Shown here piece by piece: positions 35,984 through 44,440 of a DNA stretch of 64,000 nucleotides (positions within the stretch are counted from its first letter, which is position 1; each line of letters starts with the position of its first letter). The stretch lies in NCBI GenBank assembly GCA_958295955.1, contig OY282420.1, positions 4,106,435 through 4,170,434 on the forward strand. The letters are read 5' to 3'. The notes beneath the pieces were generated by a model, which had not been told where the DNA came from, made no database searches, and saw nothing but the letters and a program-made list of their open reading frames with translations. The position numbers and the translations under genes are program-made. Source of the stretch: an uncultured Bryobacterales bacterium (lineage in GTDB: Bacteria > Acidobacteriota > Terriglobia > Bryobacterales > UBA6623).

Positions 35984-37569
35984 CGCCGCTGCGTTTGGGC
36001 GTTTTTGCCGGCTGCCTGCTGCTCTTGCCTGCAGGCGGCGGCGCGTCGGAGCGCTGCGCCGCCTGTCACCCCGATGAAGTTGCGGCGTATCTGCGAACGG
36101 GCATGGGCCGGTCGATCGGCCGACCTTCCGCGTTGCAACCCGCCGGCGCATACCGCCACGGACTTTCGAAAACGTCTTACGCGATTACCGCGGATTCCTC
36201 CGGCATGACCCAGCGCATCGCGCGCGGCGGACTCTCCGCCGAGTATGCGGTGGACTACGTAATCGGCTCGGGCAATGCCGCGTTCGGCTACCTCGTCAGC
36301 GCCGGCAACGCCGTTTTTCAATCGCCCATCGCCTACTACGCCAAACGGAAGCGATGGGGCGCCGCTCCCGGTATGGAGCGATACGCGGCGCCCGACTTCA
36401 CGCGGCCCGTGACCCCGGAGTGCCTTTGGTGCCATGCCGGACGCCCTCTGCCGCTGCCGCAAACCGTGAACCGTTACGAGCAGCCGGTTTTCGCGGTCGC
36501 GGCGATTTCCTGCGAGCGTTGTCACGGCGATGTCCGGGCGCATCTCGGTGAGCCGGCAGCCGCGAATATCGTCAACCCGGCCAAGTTGCCGCCCGTTGAA
36601 AGAGACAGCGTTTGCGAGCAGTGCCATCTCTCGGGCGTTGTCCGCATTCTCAATCCGGGCAAGAGCTTCGGCTCGTACCGTCCGGGCGAGAAGCTCGAAA
36701 GCGCGTTTTCGGTATTCACGGCCGCGCAGCCCGACGCCGGCCGGCCTTTCCAAGTCGTCAGCCACGTCGAGCAACTCGCTCTGAGCCGCTGCGCCCAAAG
36801 CAGCAAAGGGCAACTATGGTGCGGTACGTGCCACAACCCGCACGCTGAACCGCAGGCGCCGTCCGCGTATTTCCGCGAGCGCTGCCTGGACTGCCACGGG
36901 CCGACGTTGGCCGCCGACCACGGCGCGCCGGCGCGCGACTGCATCGGCTGTCACATGCCCAAGCGGCAGTCTTGGGACAGCGGACACAGCGCCTTCACCG
37001 ATCACAGAATCGCGGCGCATCCCGCCCGGACCGCAACGCCGGCAGAGGAGCCGCCTGCGGCGATTCGCGCCTGGCGCGCGGCGCCGGAGCCGCCGGCAAG
37101 CCGCAATCTTGGTCTGGCGAACGTCATGGTCGGACGGCAACGGAACTCGCCGCGGCATGCCGCGAACGGACTCGACCTGCTGCGTTCCGTAGAAGACGAA
37201 TTTGCGGACGATGCGGACTTCCTGGAAGGGTTGGGGACGGCCTTTGTGCTCACGGGGGAGCCGCGCAAAGGGCGGGATTATCTGCAAAAAGCGGTCGAGG
37301 CGCAGCCCGGCCATGCGCTGCGGCGCCTGTCTTTGGCCGCGGCCTGGTGGGAGCTCGGCGCCGCGCGCGAAGCAACCGCCGCTCTGGAGGCCGCAATTCG
37401 CCTCGACCCTTATCTGGAATCGGCGTACCGCATGTTGGCCCGCGTGTACGCCGATACGGGCCGGCCCGAGAAGGTTCGGGAGACGTGGCGGCGGTATCTC
37501 GAGCATCGGCCGCGGAGCATCGAAGCGCGCCGGCAAGCGGCGCTCGCGCCGGGGGCTCTCGACCGGTAA
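35980..37569 (+). CDS. Seven-heme cytochrome c fused to TPR repeats
   Basis: A 529-residue exported protein. The signal peptide ends near GGGASERCAACH. Seven CxxCH heme sites are visible in order: CAACH, CLWCH, CERCH, CEQCH, CGTCH, CLDCH and CIGCH, spread over residues 25-330. This resembles the cytochrome c554/multiheme family. From about residue 370 the chain becomes TPR-like (LGTAFVLTGEPRKGRDYLQK, YRMLARVYADTGRPEKVRET). Multiheme proteins carry electrons or reduce small nitrogen or sulfur compounds; the heme set alone does not show which. The start overlaps the upstream TPR gene by four bases. Confidence 0.9.
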   Translation: MTPLRLGVFAGCLLLLPAGGGASERCAACHPDEVAAYLRTGMGRSIGRPSALQPAGAYRHGLSKTSYAITADSSGMTQRIARGGLSAEYAVDYVIGSGNAAFGYLVSAGNAVFQSPIAYYAKRKRWGAAPGMERYAAPDFTRPVTPECLWCHAGRPLPLPQTVNRYEQPVFAVAAISCERCHGDVRAHLGEPAAANIVNPAKLPPVERDSVCEQCHLSGVVRILNPGKSFGSYRPGEKLESAFSVFTAAQPDAGRPFQVVSHVEQLALSRCAQSSKGQLWCGTCHNPHAEPQAPSAYFRERCLDCHGPTLAADHGAPARDCIGCHMPKRQSWDSGHSAFTDHRIAAHPARTATPAEEPPAAIRAWRAAPEPPASRNLGLANVMVGRQRNSPRHAANGLDLLRSVEDEFADDADFLEGLGTAFVLTGEPRKGRDYLQKAVEAQPGHALRRLSLAAAWWELGAAREATAALEAAIRLDPYLESAYRMLARVYADTGRPEKVRETWRRYLEHRPRSIEARRQAALAPGALDR

Positions 37570-37581
37570 TGCGGAACGGCT

Positions 37582-38295
37582 TCATTGCGCAACCGCCGCC
37601 TGCGCTTGCTTTTCTTCAGACGCGAATTCTTCTTTGGCAATCCTGGCGATAACCTCGTCGCTGAGTTCCGAATAGTATCCGTATTTCTCCCGAACCTTGT
37701 GCAGTTCTCTGTGAAACGCCCGGATTTTGTCCTTATCGCTCAACCCCTTCATTGATCGCTTGACTCTTCTCTCAGCTGCGGTGATGTGACCTACTATCTG
37801 CAGCTTGCGCTTCTTGGCTGAATCAGCTATCGCAGCGCCTTGATGTTCGCGCATATCCGCGAGATCCATATGGCCATTCAAATACGCAAACGCTAGAGTA
37901 GAACCGGTACCATCACTATCGGTTTTTGCGTTTACATCCGCTCCGGCATCCACAAGCAGATTTGCAACTGCCGCCGCTCCATTGATTGCGGCATAGTGCA
38001 GCGGAGCAAAGCCCATAGTATCTCTCGCATCCGCATCGGCCCCGAATCGCAAGAGTTCTGAAACATATAGATAACCCGAGTCCCTGGGCCCCGAAACAGC
38101 GTAATGCAAGGCTGTTTTACCGTAAGCGTCAACATCGTTGGGGTTGCGCCCCGATTGCAGAAGTCCAACGAGACGCTGCAAATCGCCCTCTCTGACTGCC
38201 TCGTGCAATGGATGGTTTCGTTCCCGGGTTGTCGCGGGCAGGGCCGTCAAGCACAACAGCGCAGCCGTTGCCGTACTTCTTTTCAACATTTTCAT
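37582..38295 (-). CDS. Secreted ankyrin-repeat protein
   Basis: A 237-residue protein with a signal peptide (KMLKRSTATAALLCLTALPA). Residues 30-150 carry about four ankyrin units: NHPLHEAVREGDLQRLVGLL, GKTALHYAVSGP, GFAPLHYAAINGAAAVANLL and a weaker fourth. A charged helical tail rich in Lys and Glu follows. It starts at ATG 38295 with an AGAGAAG site. Base composition is clearly lower in GC than its neighbours: I count 50% and 57% GC in the 60-base lines at 37741 and 37801. Ankyrin repeats bind proteins; the gene may be acquired. Its 3' end is 12 bases from the convergent cytochrome gene. Confidence 0.85.
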   Translation of the reverse strand: MKMLKRSTATAALLCLTALPATTRERNHPLHEAVREGDLQRLVGLLQSGRNPNDVDAYGKTALHYAVSGPRDSGYLYVSELLRFGADADARDTMGFAPLHYAAINGAAAVANLLVDAGADVNAKTDSDGTGSTLAFAYLNGHMDLADMREHQGAAIADSAKKRKLQIVGHITAAERRVKRSMKGLSDKDKIRAFHRELHKVREKYGYYSELSDEVIARIAKEEFASEEKQAQAAVAQ

Positions 38296-38643
38296 GTCTT
38301 CTCTTCCCAAGCCGCATTCAGAGCGTAGTTGATTATCGAACAGCGGTGATTCCGGGAAGCTCTGCCGTGCGCCTGTGAGTCGTCGCTTCTCAATGCTCCC
38401 GTTCGAGCCGCAAGATACGGTCGTCGAAGCGCGACACGGCGGCCTGCCGTAAGCGGATTACGCAGCGCGGGACCGCAGGGTTCCCGGGTATCGGAGCCGC
38501 GCCGCCTGTTTTCGCCCCGTTCGCCGCCGCTTGCTCCTTGCGCCTTTCCGCGCTATGCTGATTAGGTTCGCCGGGCTTCCGCCCTTTTCCTCCACGGCGA
38601 TCGACCGTGAACCCGTCCGCCGAGTGCGGTTGTCCTCTCCCTC
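38296..38643. other. 348-base intergenic region before rho
   Basis: No convincing gene is seen. The left half shares the lower GC of the ankyrin gene. The right half holds a candidate promoter for rho. A minus-strand open frame of 80 codons crosses the rho start but is Arg-rich and has no ribosome site, so it is not called. No tRNA or riboswitch fold could be recognised. Confidence 0.5.
38531..38559 (+). promoter_or_regulatory. Candidate rho promoter
   Basis: TTGCTC (38531-38536) and TATGCT (38554-38559) are separated by exactly 17 bases, giving a leader of about 78 bases before ATG 38644. Rho leaders are often used for autoregulation, which a leader of this length would allow. Confidence 0.35.
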
Positions 38644-39891
38644 ATGACAATTACGGAACTGCATCAGAAAGACATCACTGCACTCAGCGAGCTCGCCCAT
38701 GATTTGGGACTCGAAGGCATCAGCAGTCTACGCAAGCAGGAGTTGATCTTCCGCATTCTCCGCGCGCAGACCGAAGACGAGGGGCTGCTGTTTGTCGAGG
38801 GGAGCCTCGAAATCCTCCCCGAAGGTTTCGGTTTCCTGCGTTCGCCCGAGTACAACTACCTGCCCGGCCCGGACGATATTTACGTTTCGCAGCAGATCGT
38901 CCGGCGCAACGGCATCCGCAACGGCGATACGGTTTCGGGGCAGGCGCGGCCGCCCAAAGACCGCGAAAACTACTTTTCGCTGCTCCGCGTGGACGCCATC
39001 AATTTCGAGCCCCCGGAAGTCGCGCGGAACAAGATTCACTTCGACAACCTGACCCCGCTTTATCCCGACGAGCATCTCAGGCTGGAGACGGCGAAGGAAA
39101 ATCTCAGCGGCCGCGTCATGGACCTGGTAACCCCTATCGGCAAGGGCCAACGCGGCCTGATCGTCGCCCCTCCGCGCACCGGCAAGACGATGCTTCTGCA
39201 GTCGATCGCGAACTCGGTCACCGCCAATCACCCCGAAGTCACGCTCATCGTCTTGCTGATCGACGAGCGCCCCGAGGAAGTCACCGACATGACGCGCTCG
39301 GTCAAGGGCGAAGTGGTGAGCTCGACCTTCGACGAGCCGCAAGCGCGGCACGTGCAAGTTGCCGAGATGGTCATCGAAAAGGCCAAGCGGCTGGTCGAGC
39401 ACAAGCGGGACGTGGTCATCCTGCTCGATTCGATTACGCGCCTCGCCCGCGCCTACAACACGATCGTCCCCTCGTCCGGCAAGGTGCTGTCGGGCGGCGT
39501 GGATTCGAATGCGCTCCAGCGCCCCAAGCGATTCTTCGGCGCGGCGCGCAACATCGAAGAGGGCGGCTCGCTGACCATTGTCGCCACGGCGCTGGTCGAT
39601 ACCGGCAGCCGCATGGACGAGGTCATCTTCGAAGAGTTCAAGGGCACGGGCAACATGGAGTTGCATCTCGACCGCAAGCTGGTCGACAAGCGCACCTTCC
39701 CGGCCATCGACATTCATCAAAGCGGCACGCGCAAGGAAGAGTTGCTGCTCGATCGGGCAACGCTGCAGCGCGTCTGGGTGCTGCGCAAGGTGCTGAGCAA
39801 CTTGGGCACGGTTGAAGCCATGGAGTTGCTGCTCGACCGCATGTCGAAAACGCGCGGCAACACCGAGTTCCTGGCTTCAATGAAGAGTTGA
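38644..39891 (+). CDS. rho: Transcription termination factor Rho
   Basis: A 415-residue hexameric RNA helicase that ends transcription at untranslated RNA. The N-terminal RNA-binding domain starts [18 protein letters not shown] and includes [19 protein letters not shown]. The ATPase core has Walker A APPRTGKT near residue 180, [13 protein letters not shown], Walker [17 protein letters not shown] and the Q-loop/R-loop region [10 protein letters not shown]. Full length and very conserved. The acyl-CoA thioesterase starts nine bases after its stop. Confidence 0.98.
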   Translation: MTITELHQKDITALSELAHDLGLEGISSLRKQELIFRILRAQTEDEGLLFVEGSLEILPEGFGFLRSPEYNYLPGPDDIYVSQQIVRRNGIRNGDTVSGQARPPKDRENYFSLLRVDAINFEPPEVARNKIHFDNLTPLYPDEHLRLETAKENLSGRVMDLVTPIGKGQRGLIVAPPRTGKTMLLQSIANSVTANHPEVTLIVLLIDERPEEVTDMTRSVKGEVVSSTFDEPQARHVQVAEMVIEKAKRLVEHKRDVVILLDSITRLARAYNTIVPSSGKVLSGGVDSNALQRPKRFFGAARNIEEGGSLTIVATALVDTGSRMDEVIFEEFKGTGNMELHLDRKLVDKRTFPAIDIHQSGTRKEELLLDRATLQRVWVLRKVLSNLGTVEAMELLLDRMSKTRGNTEFLASMKS

Positions 39892-39900
39892 CGGCGCGTC

Positions 39901-40302
39901 ATGCCGGCAGTCGAATCCACGGTGCAGGTGCGTTACGCCGAAACCGACCAGATGGGCGTTGTCTATTACGCGAACTATCTGGTCTGGATGGAAGTCGCGC
40001 GGGTCGCTTACTGCCGGGAAGCGGGATTCGAATACAGCGATATGGAGCGCGAGTCGGGCGCCTATCTGGCGGTGACCGAGGCGCGCTGCAGTTACCGCTC
40101 GCCGGCCCGTTTCAACGACAAGGTGCGCATCGTTTGCCGCGTGACGGAGGTTCGTTCGCGCACCGTGCGCTTCGCTTACGAGATGCGCCGCGGCGGCGAA
40201 CTGCTGGCGACGGGGGAAACCCTGCACGCCGTAACCAATGCGCAGGGCAAAATGATTCGCATGCCGGAGCGCTATCGGAAGTTTTTTCCGCTTTCCCGAT
40301 AA
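39901..40302 (+). CDS. Acyl-CoA thioesterase (YbgC/FadM, 4HBT family)
   Basis: A 133-residue hotdog-fold enzyme. The active-site block is VRYAETDQMGVVYYANYLVW with the catalytic Asp, followed by SYRSPARFNDKVRIVCRV. It hydrolyses acyl-CoA thioesters; proteins of this group are often linked to the Tol-Pal envelope system, but no tol genes are here. It lies nine bases after rho and is likely cotranscribed with it. Confidence 0.92.
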   Translation: MPAVESTVQVRYAETDQMGVVYYANYLVWMEVARVAYCREAGFEYSDMERESGAYLAVTEARCSYRSPARFNDKVRIVCRVTEVRSRTVRFAYEMRRGGELLATGETLHAVTNAQGKMIRMPERYRKFFPLSR

Positions 40303-40348
40303 ACTGTTGCGGAACCCGGCGCAACAACGGGGCCGGGCCGAAACGCCG

Positions 40349-42179
40349 ATGAGGGGAATGAAGAAACCGCGCGCCGCGCCGCTCGTTCGGGCGGTTGTTT
40401 TACTCTGCGCCGCGGCTGGAATGCTGCCGGGAGGGCTCGACCGGCGCTTCGATCTGACGCTCGAACGCGTTCTCAACGGCGGGCCGCCCGTTTACGACCC
40501 GCCGTTTCTGCTGGCGGACCTGATGCCCAGGGACGCGCGGCGCTTTACCGACTTCAGCGGCGATCTTTCCGGGCGTTATATCGGGGCGCTTGCGGCCGCA
40601 TCGCCGCATCGGCCGGTACCCGCCGAGGCGCTGCGGGAACTTGTCCATGAGGCGCTCGGGCTTCAGCGCTCCGACGGGCATTTCGGCGCTCCGCTGTCGC
40701 GCTTCGGAGTCGCTGACGACGACATGGCGCTCATGTGGGGCAACGGGCGGCTCTTGGTCGGTCTGCTGGAGTACCATGCCGTCTCCCATGACGCCGAGGC
40801 TCTGCGCGCCGCGCGAGGCATCGGCGACTTCCTGTCGGCCAACGCGGAGAAATTCAATAGCGCGAAGGTGCGCCGCGACTACGGCGCCGGCCGCATGGCG
40901 CACGGCTACATCTGCTGGACGCAAAACATCGAGGGACTGGTCGCGTTGGGCCGGGCGGCCGCCGATGCCCGCTATATCGAGACCGCCGCGTCTATCGCCG
41001 GGCATGTCTCGCAGCAACCGGGGCAGCACAGCCACGGCCTGCTGTCCTCGTTGCGCGGCATTCTGGAGCTTTACCGCGAGACCGGCGACGCGCAATGGCT
41101 GCGCCAAGTCGAGGAAGCGTGGTCGAAGCTCGCTGCGTCGGGGAACGTGGCCGTCACCGGAACCGTCTGCGAATACCTCGAGCCGGCGATGCACCGGGAC
41201 GAAGGCTGCTCCGTTGCCGATTGGCTGCGGCTGTCGCTGGCGCTTTGGCGCGAGACGCAAAAGCCGCGCTACATCGCCGCCGCCGAGCGGAGCTGGTTCA
41301 ACGGTTTTGCCATGAACCAGTTCGCCGGAGGCGATTTCGGCCACGTTTACTTCAACGAAAACGGATTCGCCGGCGGCGCCGATCGGGCCTGGTGGTGCTG
41401 TACGCTGCACGGGCTGCGCGCTTTTCCGGCGGTGGCCGAAGCGGCGTTTCGCGAGACGGAGGATGCTCTGCTTTACGAATTTGCGGTCGATGCCGCGGTT
41501 GCCTCCGGCGGCCTGCGCGTGCGGGCCGCGGCCGGGCTCGATATCGACTCGACCGTAGAACTCGAGATCGAGGCCGCGCCCGCCGAACCTCGAGCGATCG
41601 GCGTCAGAATCCCCGCTTGGGCGAACGATGCGGCGCTTGCCGTCAACGGAAATCCCGCCGCGGCAACGCGGGAGGACGGCTACGCGCTGCTCGAGCGCGT
41701 CTGGGCCGCGGGCGACCGGCTGCGCGTTTACTACGAGTTGCGCGCGGAATCGTTGCGCGACCGCAACCGCCCCGGCCGACGCGCGCTGTTGCTGGGTCCC
41801 TGGGTCATGGCCGTTTCCGAGGCCGAGGAGCCTGCCTTTTTCGATGAAGGCTACGCGCAAAACGAAGCCGACATCGACGATCTTGCCGCCGTCGAGGGGC
41901 TGCCGGCGAGACGCGAGATCCCGCTACGTCCACGCGGGTTACCGCGAGCAGGCGCAGACCGCCCGCCTGCTGCCCGTCGGGGAGCGTACCTGGTCCGCTC
42001 GTCAGGGCCGCTGGGAAGTTTGGCTGCGCAGCGGGGACGCGGCCGGCGCAGCCGAAAAAGCCGCGGCCCGGTTGCCGCAGCCGGAGCAGGCGCCGCTGCC
42101 GTTCCTCGCGGGCGCCGCCGCGATTGCCGCCGCCTGCTGTTTCCTTTGGCTGCGGCGGCGTCGCTCGGCAGGCCGTTAA
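40349..42179 (+). pseudogene. GH127-like glycoside hydrolase, frameshifted near the C-terminus
   Basis: The first frame encodes a GH127/DUF1680-like alpha-barrel protein with a signal/membrane start (APLVRAVVLLCAAAGML). Expected features are AHGYICWTQNIEGLVALG, the CEYLEPAMH acid/zinc area and WWCCTLHG, whose Cys pair (C350-C351) matches the zinc-bound nucleophile of beta-L-arabinofuranosidase. At about 41917-41927 the sense moves to the next frame: RYVHAGYREQAQTARLLP, then WSARQGRWEVWL and a C-terminal membrane helix with RRRR, stopping at 42179. Removing one base gives a 609-residue protein. Without it the frame runs on as Arg-rich noise to 42241, through the convergent gene. A real mutation or sequence error are both possible. 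Confidence 0.75.
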
Positions 42180-43330
42180 TGCAACTGCCGGCGGAAGCGG
42201 ACGGCGCTGAGCGTATAGACCAGGACGGCGATGCCCATTAACGCCGACAGGCGCGGCCACAGGAATTCGATGCCGACGCCCTTCATCGTGATGCCGCGCA
42301 CGATCTCGACGAAATAGCGCAGCGGCAGCAGATGCGACAGGACTTGAAACGCCTCGGGCAGGTTCTCGACTCTGGCGAAGGCTCCCGACAGCAGCACCAT
42401 CGGCGGATTCACGAAGAACGTCAGGAACTGCGCCTGCTGCTGGTTCGCCGCGAACGTCCCGATGAGCGTGCCGACGCCCAAAGACGCCAGGCCGGCGGCG
42501 GCGCCCGTTACGGGAAACAACCAGAAAGGGCCGTGCAGGGGCAGACCGAACCATAAGTGCGCGGTCGTCGTGCTCACGGCAAACCCCGTGAGCAACAGCG
42601 CCAGGACGGGGGTTCCCTTGGCCAGGACGATTTCCAACGATTGCGCGGGGCTCATGAGCAGTTGCTCGACGGTGCCGATTTCCTTCTCGCGGACCGTCAC
42701 CGCCGAGGCCAGCAACGATCCGTCGACAAACATGATTACGGCCATGATGCCCGTGAGGTAGTACCAGGAAAACAGCAGCCCGGGATTGTACAGCGCCGTC
42801 GCCCGCAGGTCGATCCGCGGCGGCGGCGCGGGCGCGCCCGCGGACGCAGAGAGGCGCACGGGCCGCTGGGCCGACAGGTCGAGCGCGTAGCGTCCGACGA
42901 TCTGCTGCAGATAGCCTCCGGCGATGACCGCCGAATTGGCAATCACGGCGTCCACCAGAACTTGCAGTTCGGCCGGCCGGCCGGCGGCGATCCTGGAACT
43001 CAGATCCGGCGGGAGCACGACAGCCATATCCACCTCGCGGCGCTCCAAAGCGAGTTGGGCATCCTTGAGCGAAACGAAATTGCGCACGATGGCGAACGCC
43101 TCGGTTCCGTCGAGGCGGCGGCCGATTTCGCGGGCGGCCGCGCCGCCGTCGAGATCGACGAGGGCTGTCGGCAGACGCTTGACCTCGGGATTCAACGCGT
43201 AGCCGATCACGATCAGAACCAGCGTCGGCGGAATCGTCAGTTGGACGATCATCCGCCAGTTCCGGCGAATCTGCCGGCACTCCTTGACGAGCAAGGCGCG
43301 GTAGCGGGTCAAGCTGAACCCTCCCGGCAT
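42176..43330 (-). CDS. ABC-2 type permease (YbhR/YhhJ-like), second
   Basis: A 384-residue membrane protein with one N-terminal helix (RMIVQLTIPPTLVLIVIGYA), a large periplasmic domain of about 150 residues and five C-terminal helices. Family blocks are TVREKEIGTVEQLLMSP and FVNPPMVLLSGAFARVENLP, then LLPLRYFVEIVRGI. With the permease at 43337-44440 it would form the heterodimeric channel of an efflux ABC transporter powered by the fused ATPase. The start is six bases after the upstream permease stop. The end overlaps the corrected GH127 end by four bases. Confidence 0.92.
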   Translation of the reverse strand: MPGGFSLTRYRALLVKECRQIRRNWRMIVQLTIPPTLVLIVIGYALNPEVKRLPTALVDLDGGAAAREIGRRLDGTEAFAIVRNFVSLKDAQLALERREVDMAVVLPPDLSSRIAAGRPAELQVLVDAVIANSAVIAGGYLQQIVGRYALDLSAQRPVRLSASAGAPAPPPRIDLRATALYNPGLLFSWYYLTGIMAVIMFVDGSLLASAVTVREKEIGTVEQLLMSPAQSLEIVLAKGTPVLALLLTGFAVSTTTAHLWFGLPLHGPFWLFPVTGAAAGLASLGVGTLIGTFAANQQQAQFLTFFVNPPMVLLSGAFARVENLPEAFQVLSHLLPLRYFVEIVRGITMKGVGIEFLWPRLSALMGIAVLVYTLSAVRFRRQLH

Positions 43331-43336
43331 CGGCGG

Positions 43337-44440
43337 TCAGTCCTCGAAGCGCATTTTGCGCACCCGGTAAAGATTCGCCAGCCAGGCCGCGGCGGCCAGC
43401 GCCGCCAGATAGAGCACCGGCAGCCAACCCGCGGCCCAGCCGCCGTCGCGCAGGATGCTGCCGCGGACAAGGTCGATGTAATAGGTGGCCGGCACGAGGT
43501 ACGAAATCCAGCGCAACTGCAAAGGCGCGTTCTCGACCGGCGTGAGGAAGCCGGAGAGCAGCATGGAAACGATAAAAAGCCCCAATTGGACTACCTGGGT
43601 GCTGACGCTCTGCGATTTCGTTTCGTGCCCCAGCCACATGCCGAAGAACACTCCGGCCGCGATGTAGAGCAGCGTGCCGGCCAGCAGCGGCGTCGGGTCG
43701 GACGGTACGCGGTAAGAGAAAAAAACGCTTCCCAGCAGGAAACAAAGCACGAACTGCGCCAAGCCGATGCCGATGTAGGGCAGCGCCTTGCCGAGAGTCC
43801 ATTCCTGCGCCGAAAGGTTCGAGGAGTAAACCTGAATCGCGGCGCCCAACTCGTGCTCCCTGGCGGCCGACGTGGCGCCAAGCAGGGCGGGGAAGAAGAT
43901 CAAGACGATGCCGAGGGCGCCCGTGCCGAAAAATACGCGGTCGGCGAGGCCGGGGTTGTGCCAGTAGCGAATGGCCACCCGCAGAGGCGGCGCCGGGGCG
44001 CCGCCGCGCGTGGTCAGGAAGGCTTGCGTAATGGCCTGCGCTTCTTGACGCAGCACAAGCGCCGTATTGCCGTCGGTTCCGTCCAGCAGGAGCTGCGCGG
44101 AGGCCGGCTGTCCGCGCAGTAGGCGGCGTTCGAATCCCGGAGGAATCGACAGCGCCGCGGATGCCGAGCCTTCGTCGAGCATGGTTTCGAGCCGGCCTGC
44201 GTTGGAGACCGGCGTCAATTCGAACTCGTTGCTCGCGGCGAACGCGTCGATATAGGCGCGGCTTGCCGGCGTGCGGTCGAGGTCTTCGACGGCCAGAGCG
44301 ACGTTGTCCGGGTCGAACGTCAGCGCTGCGCCGAACAACCAGAGCGTCGCCAGGGGCATCAGCACCGACAGCGCTACCGTCAGGCGGTCGCGCTGAAAAT
44401 GTTTCAACTCCTTGACGGACTGCGCGGCGATACGCTTCAT
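43337..44440 (-). CDS. ABC-2 type permease (YbhS/YhhJ-like), first
   Basis: A 367-residue membrane protein of the same plan: N-terminal helix (LTVALSVLMPLATLWLFGAA), periplasmic domain, then five helices ending near LPVLYLAALAAAAWLANLY. The motif AAREHELGAAIQVYSSNLS is the cytoplasmic coupling stretch, and FLTPVENAPLQLRWISYLVP is the usual family block before the last helices. The start overlaps the fused ATPase stop by four bases. Confidence 0.92.
   Translation of the reverse strand: MKRIAAQSVKELKHFQRDRLTVALSVLMPLATLWLFGAALTFDPDNVALAVEDLDRTPASRAYIDAFAASNEFELTPVSNAGRLETMLDEGSASAALSIPPGFERRLLRGQPASAQLLLDGTDGNTALVLRQEAQAITQAFLTTRGGAPAPPLRVAIRYWHNPGLADRVFFGTGALGIVLIFFPALLGATSAAREHELGAAIQVYSSNLSAQEWTLGKALPYIGIGLAQFVLCFLLGSVFFSYRVPSDPTPLLAGTLLYIAAGVFFGMWLGHETKSQSVSTQVVQLGLFIVSMLLSGFLTPVENAPLQLRWISYLVPATYYIDLVRGSILRDGGWAAGWLPVLYLAALAAAAWLANLYRVRKMRFED

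Noticed and set aside
38458-38700. 80-codon minus-strand frame overlapping the rho start
   Set aside because: Arg-rich composition, no ribosome site, and it covers the likely rho promoter and start.
42241-42241. Stop at 42241 as the true end of the GH127-like gene
   Set aside because: The last 100 codons of that frame are Arg/Gly/Ala noise and run through the convergent permease gene; the other frame gives a sensible end at 42179.
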